A stretch of DNA of 64,000 nt, taken from assembly GCF_008122265.1 (NCBI RefSeq), contig NZ_CP043042.1, positions 1,984,001-2,048,000 of the forward strand, written 5' to 3'. Source of the DNA: Marinobacter fonticola. Lineage in GTDB: Bacteria; Pseudomonadota; Gammaproteobacteria; Pseudomonadales; Oleiphilaceae. Shown here in pieces: positions 57,835 to 64,000 of this stretch (the stretch's first letter is position 1; each line of letters opens with the position of its first letter). A model generated the notes under the pieces. That model saw only the letters and a program-made list of their open reading frames with translations, was not told where the DNA came from and did no database searches. The position numbers and the translations under genes were made by a program.

Positions 57835-59541
57835 ATGGTTCAATCGTCTTTAGCGACGAAGTCTCAGTCGTTTGATCTGGTCAAAAATGAAATCGAGCAG
57901 ACCATCAAACACGCTGAGGCCAGCCTCGAGCGCTTTCAGGAAAACCGGGAGAGTGGAGAAGACCTGCAGAATTGCGTTGATTTCCTCAATCAGCTTCGCG
58001 GTATTTTCGTTCTGGTTGAACTGAGGGGAGGCACGCTGCTGTGCCAGGAAGCTGTCGCTGTCGCCAACGACGTGCCCGTCGGCGCGAATGACGATAAGAA
58101 CCACCTGCTTACCGCGTTGAGCGGCGCTTTGTTTATTCTGCGGCGCTATGTCGAATACTATCAGCAGCAACGCGCCGACCACCCTGAACTGCTTCTGCCT
58201 ATCACCAATGACTTGCGTGTTGCTCGGGGCGAGAAACCTTATCCCGAATCCTGCTTTTTCGAGATCGATTCGCGCAAAAGACCGAATTTTTGCGGCAACC
58301 TAGGCCTGAACCCACTCGGTGGCAACGAATCCGATTTCGAAATTCATGCCCGGCGTATGCGCCTGATGTACCAGATTGGCCTACTGGGCGTACTGCGTGA
58401 GCGCAATGAGCGAGTCAGCCACAAACTGCTCGCGAGAGCTTCCAAAGGTTTTGCGCGGCTTTGCGATGGTGCGCCGATGGGCCAGCTCTGGTGCCTAATG
58501 GGTATCGTTGCCGATACCATGCAGGACCGCGCCATGGGCTTTGGTAAGTCACGCAAGCGCCTACTGATGCGTATCGAGAAGTACACCCGGGAAATTGTTT
58601 ATATCGGCAAAGTGGCGATTAACAAGGACGCGCCGGACTCGCTGTTCAAAGAGTTGGTCTACATTCTGTACCGTAGCGGCTCAGCCAACCCGGAAGTTTC
58701 GCAGATCCTGCAGGCTTACAACATAGTGCCGACGGAGTTCCCGGAAAATATTCTGGAATCCCATCGCAAGCGTCTTTATGGGCCGGGCACGGACGTGCTC
58801 AAGTCGTTGTCCACGGCGTTGCAAGAGGAGCTGAACCAGCTCAAAGACAAGGTCGATATCATCGAGCGTGGCATTGAGCCGGACCTCAACGAGCTATCCT
58901 CCATCGCTCACTCCCTGGAACAGCTTGCCAATACGTTGTCCGTGCTGGACCTGAACAAGCTGGCGGCTCTGGCCCGGAAGGAAGCCGCGCAATTGCGTAA
59001 CTGGCATGCCGATAACCGGTTGCCGGGCGATGAAGAGCTTTACGATCTGGCCAACGCCGTGCTTAGTATCGAAGATGCTGCCATGCAAATGGTGACACGC
59101 GGTATTACCAGCGAAACCGATGCGCTGGCTATTGTCGAAGCTAATCGCGAAGAGTCTACCTATCTGAACGAAGCGCATATTGTGGTCGCCGACGAGGCCC
59201 GGGCAGCCTTGACGCTCGCAAAGCGCGCAATTACGGCGTTTATCGAATCGGATTACGACAAGCTGCACCTTGCTAATTTGCCAGCGACCCTACGCAGTAT
59301 ATGGGGTGGTTTCATGATGCTTGAAGATCGGGAGGGCGCGCAGGTGTTGGGGCGCGTCGCCGACGCGATTCAGAGCCGGTTGTTGGATGCGCGAGAGGCA
59401 CCCCCGGCGACCGTGCTTGAGGCGCTGGCCGACGCGCTAACGTCGTTGGAATACTATATCGAAAGCATAGGGACCCGCGACGAACGCAATCAGGATCTGC
59501 TGAAATTGGCGGAGTCCTCATTGGCGGATGTCGGGCTTTAA
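57835..59541 (+). CDS. fimL: FimL, regulator of type IV pilus-dependent motility
   Basis: The 568-residue cytosolic protein resembles the N-terminal part of the pilus chemotaxis kinase ChpA but lacks functional phosphotransfer histidines, as FimL of P. aeruginosa does. Segments include IKHAEASLERFQENRESGEDLQNCVDFLNQLRGIFVLVELRGG in blocks, and degenerate Hpt-like helical bundles near residues 10-110 and 385-500. FimL links ChpA and the FimV polar hub to cAMP levels in P. aeruginosa; fimV is in this window. It follows dnaQ, as in that species. Confidence 0.9.
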   Translation: MVQSSLATKSQSFDLVKNEIEQTIKHAEASLERFQENRESGEDLQNCVDFLNQLRGIFVLVELRGGTLLCQEAVAVANDVPVGANDDKNHLLTALSGALFILRRYVEYYQQQRADHPELLLPITNDLRVARGEKPYPESCFFEIDSRKRPNFCGNLGLNPLGGNESDFEIHARRMRLMYQIGLLGVLRERNERVSHKLLARASKGFARLCDGAPMGQLWCLMGIVADTMQDRAMGFGKSRKRLLMRIEKYTREIVYIGKVAINKDAPDSLFKELVYILYRSGSANPEVSQILQAYNIVPTEFPENILESHRKRLYGPGTDVLKSLSTALQEELNQLKDKVDIIERGIEPDLNELSSIAHSLEQLANTLSVLDLNKLAALARKEAAQLRNWHADNRLPGDEELYDLANAVLSIEDAAMQMVTRGITSETDALAIVEANREESTYLNEAHIVVADEARAALTLAKRAITAFIESDYDKLHLANLPATLRSIWGGFMMLEDREGAQVLGRVADAIQSRLLDAREAPPATVLEALADALTSLEYYIESIGTRDERNQDLLKLAESSLADVGL

Positions 59542-59610
59542 TTTCCTGTTCCGGGCTTATCCGCTGAGCCCCAGGCGTTAATCGACGGCTTCTTAACTTC
59601 GGCCGGGGTT

Positions 59611-59632
59611 GTGCCTTTATAGGTAAAGGCAC
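59611..59632. other. Hairpin upstream of the 59705 gene
   Basis: GTGCCTTTA (59611-59619) pairs with TAAAGGCAC (59624-59632), loop TAGG. There is no T-tract on the plus strand, so it is not a plain terminator. It lies 70 bases after fimL. Confidence 0.5.
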
Positions 59633-59704
59633 GCGCTTTGCTCAAGCGATTCGGGAGTTATTCCGAGGCTTCCTGATAACAAAGAACCTAAAAGAGAGTT
59701 CCCT

Positions 59705-60361
59705 ATGTCCCAGGACATTGCCCTCGTTGCGCTGGCTGCAGTCGGTGTCGTGCTTGCCTTGTTTGGACTCGCCTTTTTTATCCGGCCCCGATGGTTCTTT
59801 AGCTGGCTGAAAGGCACACTCGCTCTTTTCCTTATCGGCGCCGGGGCCTATGTCGCGTTGCTCGCCCTCGACCTACGCCATTATCAATCTCTCGACAGTA
59901 TGCAGACGATTGCCACAATCGGCGTCTCCAAAACCGGCCCCCAGGCCTGGCGAGTGCGTTTGGAACGCACTGAGCAGCCACCGCTGGAGGTCGTGATTCG
60001 GGGTGACCAATGGCAGGTCGATGCGCGGATCATAAGGCTGGCAGGGCCGCTAAATTGGCTGGGAGTCAAGCCGGCCTATCGCCTTGAGCGCCTCAGCGGC
60101 CGTTACGTGAGTCTGGAGCAGGAGCGCTCGGGCCAACGCACGGTCCATCCTTTAGGTGAGGAGTCCTGGTTCGATACTTGGGTGCTCGACCAGAGTTTCG
60201 GCCTACCTTTTGTGGAAGCGGTCTATGGCAATGCGACGTTCATGCCCCTGAGAGACGGCGCCATCTTCGATGTGCGACTGTCCAGCACTGGGCTGGTAGC
60301 GTTGCCGGGCAACGAACAGGCCCGTGAAGCGATGGAAGAGTGGTTCCCGCAAGCGGGTTGA
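59705..60361 (+). CDS. Membrane protein of unknown function
   Basis: A 218-residue protein with two N-terminal membrane segments (IALVALAAVGVVLALFGLAFFI and LKGTLALFLIGAGAYVALLAL) and a beta-rich domain (RLERTEQPPLEVVIRGDQWQVDARIIRL, SWFDTWVLDQSFGLPFVEAVYGN). Homologues next to fimL or nearby in Pseudomonas are sometimes called multidrug-transporter-like, but the sequence shows no transporter features. The ATG has AAGAGAG upstream. Function unknown. Confidence 0.75.
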   Translation: MSQDIALVALAAVGVVLALFGLAFFIRPRWFFSWLKGTLALFLIGAGAYVALLALDLRHYQSLDSMQTIATIGVSKTGPQAWRVRLERTEQPPLEVVIRGDQWQVDARIIRLAGPLNWLGVKPAYRLERLSGRYVSLEQERSGQRTVHPLGEESWFDTWVLDQSFGLPFVEAVYGNATFMPLRDGAIFDVRLSSTGLVALPGNEQAREAMEEWFPQAG

Positions 60362-60419
60362 GAAGATCGGATTGAGGGTATAAGGAAGGTGTATAACGCT
60401 GGGCGTCGACGCGAGCCGC

Positions 60420-60467
60420 GTTCAATATGCGGCCCGCGAAAAGCCTCGGCCTTAGCCCATATTGAAC
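60420..60467. other. Long hairpin between convergent genes
   Basis: GTTCAATATG (60420-60429) pairs with CATATTGAAC (60458-60467), with GGCC/GGCC inside. The second arm is the end of the SCP2 coding sequence. It could slow or end transcription from both sides; there is no T-run. Confidence 0.5.
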
Positions 60468-60766
60468 AACTCGCCCAGCTTGGTTGCCAACATCATGTCG
60501 CCTTCGGCGCGCAGCTGGCCAGCCATGAAAGCCTGCATACCGTCGGTTTCGCCGGAGACGATACCCTGAAGGGTTTCGGAATTCATGATCAGAGTCACGG
60601 ACGGATCATCGTGGGCGCCTTCATTCAACTTGCAGGTGCCGTCCTTGATGACCAAATGGTAGGTTTTGTCGTCTTCGATATCGAACTGGTAAACCAGATC
60701 CATGCCTGCGGCTGCGTCTGGATTGAAGTTCTGTTCCATTTTTTCGAAAATCTGTTGTACAGACAT
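60452..60766 (-). CDS. SCP2 sterol-binding domain protein
   Basis: A 104-residue protein that is a single SCP2 domain (MDLVYQFDIEDDKTYHLVIKDGTCKL, DPSVTLIMNSETLQGIVSGETDGMQAFMAGQLRAEGDMMLATKLGELF). In bacteria such domains bind lipids or fatty acyl groups; the ligand is unknown. The start at 60766 has AAAAGGAAAG upstream. In P. aeruginosa a similar gene lies near sohB. Confidence 0.88.
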   Translation of the reverse strand: MSVQQIFEKMEQNFNPDAAAGMDLVYQFDIEDDKTYHLVIKDGTCKLNEGAHDDPSVTLIMNSETLQGIVSGETDGMQAFMAGQLRAEGDMMLATKLGELFNMG

Positions 60767-60887
60767 TATTCTTTCCTTTTTCTCGTGAGCGTCTAAAAGC
60801 GTATTGCCGAGATAGTGCCGGGAGCCGGCGGCAGTCGAATTACGGCGAAACCAGATCGACTTTAGGGGTAGGTCCAAACGCTGTCAA

Positions 60888-60921
60888 GCTTGATCGAACG
60901 CTTGTTTGAAAGTGATCAAGC
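60888..60921. promoter_or_regulatory. Possible fatty-acid regulator site upstream of the SCP2 gene
   Basis: Inverted repeat GCTTGATC (60888-60895) and GATCAAGC (60914-60921) encloses CGAACGCTTGTTTG, which is one base from the CAAAC-N4-GTTTG pattern I recall for PsrA. The 479-base gap between the SCP2 gene and sohB has no gene that I can see. Confidence 0.3.
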
Positions 60922-61245
60922 AAAAGTATCTTCCAATTGTAGCCAAGTCGAAAATCGCCTCTAACGAACTTCGGGATGAGGCCCATCGAACCGCATCAAG
61001 CCGTTGTTCAGTACCCTTTCTTCTTTAGCCCGTTTTTAAGGGAGCCTCCGAAAGCCTGAAGCGATCCAGGAGTTATTCGGGGCCTCTTTGGGCGCGTTCG
61101 GCGATGCACTTGGGGAAATTTGCCCAATGGTCCTCGTGTGTGCCTGTAGCACTCGGTTACAATCGACCGGTTTAATCGTTATGCGCCGCTTAACCGTAAA
61201 CGAAAGGTTCGCGGCGAAACTCTATCAGGCAAGTGGAGAGCGGAT

Positions 61246-62307
61246 TTGGAATTTCTCACGGATTTTGGATTGTTCCTCGCCAAAACGGTTACGTTGGTTG
61301 TGGCCTTTCTCGTCGTGGTCACCGCCGTGGTTTCCGCCGCGCAGCGTAAACACGACAGCGAGGACATGGACGGCGAGCTTCATCTCAAGCGACTGAACGA
61401 GGGCTACAAGCGGCTGAAGGAAAACATTCACCAGAAGATGCTGGGCGAGTCCGACCGTAAGGCCTGGCTCAAGGCGCGCAAGAAAGAAAAGAAAGCCGAC
61501 GCCAAGGCGCACAAGAAAGCGAAGTCCGAGGGCGAGGAAGAGAAGCCTAGCCCGCGCGTTTTCGTGATCGACTTCAATGGAGATATCAAGGCGAGCGATA
61601 ACGACTCGCTACGCAAATCCATCACCGCAGTACTCAGCGTCGCTGAACCGGGTCGCGATGAGATCGTCGTGCGCCTCGAGAGTGGTGGAGGTCTGGTCCA
61701 CGCCTATGGTCTGGCCGCCGCTCAGCTCGATCGCATTCGCAGCAAGGGCGTAACGTTAACGGCCTGTGTGGATAAGGTGGCCGCCAGTGGGGGTTATATG
61801 ATGGCGTGCGTGGCGGACCGCATCGTGGCTTCGCCATTTGCGATCCTTGGCTCTATCGGCGTCGTGGCGCAGTTACCCAACTTTCATCGACTGCTGAAGA
61901 AGAACGATGTGGACTTTGAGGTATTGACGGCGGGCGAGCACAAGCGGACCCTGACTATCTTTGGCGAAAACACCGATAAAGGCCGGCAGAAATTCCTTGA
62001 GGATCTGGAGGACACGCACGGTCTGTTCAAGGAATATGTAAGCGAACGCCGGCCCTCGGTCGACATGACGCAAGTGGCCAACGGTGATATCTGGTTTGGC
62101 CGCCGTGCCTTGGACGTTCATCTCATTGACGAGCTGAAGACATCCGATGAGTATCTGATTGAGGCATGTGATCGGGCCGAGGTTGTCACCGTCAACTTCC
62201 GACGCAAGCGTACATTGCCGGAGAAGCTTGGTCTGGCCGCCAGTACCGCGCTTGAGCAGAGTATTTGGCGTGTTCTGAGCATACTGCGCAATCGCAACAT
62301 CCAATAA
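61246..62307 (+). CDS. sohB: Inner-membrane peptidase SohB
   Basis: SohB is a signal-peptide-peptidase-like serine protease. The 353 residues have an N-terminal membrane anchor (LAKTVTLVVAFLVVVTAVVS), a Lys-rich linker, and the S49 fold with the catalytic Ser181 in AASGGYMMAC and Lys233 in GEHKRTLTIFGENT. The start is TTG with GGAGAG five bases upstream. Substrates are unknown. The reductase gene follows it. Confidence 0.93.
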   Translation: MEFLTDFGLFLAKTVTLVVAFLVVVTAVVSAAQRKHDSEDMDGELHLKRLNEGYKRLKENIHQKMLGESDRKAWLKARKKEKKADAKAHKKAKSEGEEEKPSPRVFVIDFNGDIKASDNDSLRKSITAVLSVAEPGRDEIVVRLESGGGLVHAYGLAAAQLDRIRSKGVTLTACVDKVAASGGYMMACVADRIVASPFAILGSIGVVAQLPNFHRLLKKNDVDFEVLTAGEHKRTLTIFGENTDKGRQKFLEDLEDTHGLFKEYVSERRPSVDMTQVANGDIWFGRRALDVHLIDELKTSDEYLIEACDRAEVVTVNFRRKRTLPEKLGLAASTALEQSIWRVLSILRNRNIQ

Positions 62308-62370
62308 GGGGCTGCTTCGGCGCTCCGGCATGAGATTCTAACATCCGATAACGCGATAGAAGGATTCGAG

Positions 62371-63360
62371 ATGACCACCTATACAGCCTGGCGAGTACAT
62401 GAAAAGGACGGCGAATACGTCGGTAGCACTGAGTCGGTGGATGCTGCAGATTTGCCGGATGGCGACATTCTTATCCGCGTCACTCATTCCTCGCTGAACT
62501 ACAAGGACGCGCTATCGGCGTCGGGTAATAAGGGGGTTACCCGAAACTTTCCGCACACACCGGGTATCGATGCTGGCGGCGAAGTTGTCGAGAGCAACAC
62601 GGACCAATTCACGGTTGGCCAGCCGGTCATTGTCACCGGTTACGATCTCGGCATGAACACCGATGGTGGGTTCGGGGAGTATATTCGTGTGCCGGCCAAT
62701 TGGGTTGTCGCCATGCCGAAGGGCTGGGATGCTCATAAAGCCATGGTATATGGCACAGCCGGACTCACGGCGGGCTTGTGCGTGAACAAGCTACTGAAAA
62801 TGGGCGCCAAGCCTGAGCAGGGTCCGGTTGTCGTTACCGGGGCGAGCGGTGCGGTCGGCACGGTCGCCGTTGAAATCCTGTCCGGACTTGGCTTCGAGGT
62901 TACTGCGGTCAGTGGCAAATCAGGACAGGCCGAGCATCTTCGCCAATTAGGCGCAAAAGAGTTGCTGGGTCGCGATAGTCTCGATCCGGAAAAGAAGCCG
63001 CTGCTTAAACCAAAGTTCGCTAACGCGGTGGATACCGTGGGTGGCGGACCGTTGGCAGAGCTGTTGAAGCAGATCATGCCCGGTGGTTCAGTGGCCTGTT
63101 GTGGGCTGGTGGCCGGCATAGAGGTGCCAACGACGGTTGTTCCCTTCATTCTGCGCGGAGTCAACTTGCTGGGCGTGGATTCGGTTGAGATTCCGTTGGC
63201 CGATAAGCGCGCGATCTGGGAAAAGCTGTCGGGGGAGTGGGCGTGTACCGTTGCTGAGAATTCGGCAAAGACCATTGGCAAGCCGGATTTGGACGATGCG
63301 CTTCAGGCTTTCCTGAAAGGGGCCTCAGCCGGGAAAGTGGTGTTGGATCATTCCATTTGA
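62371..63360 (+). CDS. YhdH/AcuI family NADPH reductase (MDR superfamily)
   Basis: A 329-residue medium-chain dehydrogenase. TPGIDAGGEVVES, GYDLGMNTDGGFGEYIRVPANWV and the nucleotide-binding VVVTGASGAVGTVAVEILSGLGF place it in the YhdH/YhfP (AcuI) quinone-oxidoreductase-like group, in which acrylyl-CoA reductase is the known activity. No zinc ligands are seen, as expected for the group. The substrate is uncertain. Convergent with the DUF934 gene through a hairpin terminator. Confidence 0.9.
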   Translation: MTTYTAWRVHEKDGEYVGSTESVDAADLPDGDILIRVTHSSLNYKDALSASGNKGVTRNFPHTPGIDAGGEVVESNTDQFTVGQPVIVTGYDLGMNTDGGFGEYIRVPANWVVAMPKGWDAHKAMVYGTAGLTAGLCVNKLLKMGAKPEQGPVVVTGASGAVGTVAVEILSGLGFEVTAVSGKSGQAEHLRQLGAKELLGRDSLDPEKKPLLKPKFANAVDTVGGGPLAELLKQIMPGGSVACCGLVAGIEVPTTVVPFILRGVNLLGVDSVEIPLADKRAIWEKLSGEWACTVAENSAKTIGKPDLDDALQAFLKGASAGKVVLDHSI

Positions 63361-63420
63361 CCGCCTTATGCGCTATCTAGGCTAACAACGGCCGATAGCC
63401 AAAAGTTATCAAAAAGCCAA

Positions 63421-63450
63421 AAAAAAGACGGCCTGCGAGCCGTCTTTTTT
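63421..63450. terminator. Bidirectional terminator between the reductase and DUF934 genes
   Basis: GACGGC (63427-63432), loop CTGCGA and GCCGTC (63439-63444) flanked by A6 on the left and T6 on the right. It can end transcription in both directions. Confidence 0.88.
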
Positions 63451-63482
63451 ATAGCCTGTATCCCATCTGACATTCTGAACGA

Positions 63483-63992
63483 TCAGGATGTCTCGGCTGC
63501 ACGCCGACGGAACAGCGGCTCCTTGTCATCCACCGCAGCCTGATAGGTGTTGCTGAAGAAATTCAGGCAATGCTCGGCTTGGCTGATATCCTTGTCGGGG
63601 CGCAGGGCATAGGCATCGAAGCCACAGCGCTTCATGTAGAACAGCTGATCCAGCAGGACGTCGCCAACGGCACGCAGTTCGCCCTTGTAGCCATAACGCT
63701 CGCGCAGTAAGCGCCCGATGCTGTAGCCGCGGCCGTCGGTGAACTTGGGGAAGTTAACGGCGATCACCGGCAGGTCGTCGAGCACATCGGCGAAGGCTTC
63801 GGGCTCTTCATGGCTATCGAACCAGATGCCGATGTCGTTACGGCCGGCATACCGATCGCGATTTTCTTTCCATACCGTGGCTGGAAGCAAAGCCGGACCT
63901 TCCGGCAGCGCCAGCTCCTGACCTTCTTCCGGTGCGGATACCAACGTCCACTCATCGTCATGGACGCCGTCGTGGCGAATCAAATCAGGCAT
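63483..63992 (-). CDS. DUF934 protein, sulfur-assimilation associated
   Basis: A 169-residue protein of the DUF934 family (NDIGIWFDSHEEPEAFADVLDDLPVIAVNFPKFTDGRGYSIGRLLRERYGYKGELRAVGDVLLDQLFYMKRCGFDAYAL, in blocks). In Pseudomonas the gene follows cysI and is often labelled oxidoreductase or CysH-associated. cysI would lie just beyond the window's right edge. The ATG at 63992 is eight bases from the edge, with a GTG two codons earlier. Function unknown; a link with sulfite reduction is inferred from context, and cysG for siroheme is in this window. Confidence 0.85.
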   Translation of the reverse strand: MPDLIRHDGVHDDEWTLVSAPEEGQELALPEGPALLPATVWKENRDRYAGRNDIGIWFDSHEEPEAFADVLDDLPVIAVNFPKFTDGRGYSIGRLLRERYGYKGELRAVGDVLLDQLFYMKRCGFDAYALRPDKDISQAEHCLNFFSNTYQAAVDDKEPLFRRRAAETS

Positions 63993-64000
63993 ATACACGC

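Overview
The window reads as chromosomal core sequence of a gammaproteobacterium close to Marinobacter or Pseudomonas. The basis is inference from gene content and from gene orders remembered from Pseudomonas aeruginosa: asd-fimV-truA-trpF-accD-folC-SPOR-cvpA-purF-metZ, ftsK-lolA-rarA-serS-cysG, fabI-yej transporter-mltD-gloB-methyltransferase-rnhA-dnaQ-fimL, and SCP2/sohB/quinone oxidoreductase/DUF934. No rRNA, tRNA, CRISPR array, prophage or transposase gene was seen.

Layout. 1-2.5 kb: three secreted proteins of unknown role, one FilA/DUF6160-like. 2.7-5.7 kb: a DUF58 gene overlapping a TgpA-type membrane transglutaminase, without the usual moxR. 5.7-11.5 kb: holB, pilZ, an alpha/beta hydrolase, a DUF4892 protein, a patatin and prmB. 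11.5-19.4 kb: aroC, an MFS transporter, a LysR regulator divergent from leuCDB, then asd. 19.8-33.6 kb: fimV, truA, trpF-trpB-trpA, accD, folC, a SPOR protein, cvpA, purF, metZ. 33.7-41.2 kb: ftsK, lolA, rarA, serS, cysG. 41.3-45.0 kb: a DAHP synthase on the minus strand, then a DUF1631 gene overlapping a c-di-GMP-type PilZ gene. 45.1-55.4 kb: a minus-strand block with a lipoprotein hydrolase, fabI, the YejABEF-type peptide importer, mltD and gloB. 55.5-64 kb: a methyltransferase, rnhA, dnaQ, fimL, a membrane protein, an SCP2 protein, sohB, an AcuI/YhdH reductase and a DUF934 gene.

Genes working together. Amino-acid synthesis is dense: chorismate entry and exit (DAHP synthase, aroC), tryptophan (trpF, trpB, trpA), leucine (leuCDB), the aspartate family (asd), methionine (metZ) and siroheme for sulfur assimilation (cysG). 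Cell-envelope and division genes (ftsK, lolA, mltD, SPOR protein) and type IV pilus/twitching or c-di-GMP genes (pilZ, fimV, fimL, the PilZ-domain gene) recur.

The most unusual content is intercistronic. Two elements of 276 bp (6791-7066, holB to pilZ) and 280 bp (30597-30876, cvpA to purF) share one three-stem, cloverleaf-like plan. Each has 32-35 bp outer arms, two internal hairpins with perfect 18-21 bp stems, and short motifs at identical offsets, while the stem sequences differ between copies. In the first element the two hairpins are themselves diverged inverted copies with an 11-nt complementary loop pair. In the second, the 3' outer arm contains the purF ribosome binding site. I cannot tell whether they act as DNA or RNA; they look like a non-coding repeat family comparable in kind to ERIC or Correia elements.

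Other points: a siroheme synthase whose N-terminal dehydrogenase domain has lost its signature residues, an MFS gene whose best start looks like ATC, a promoter-terminator pair ahead of truA, and several short tandem repeats. Start codons are often inferred from ribosome-binding-site spacing and are uncertain where noted.
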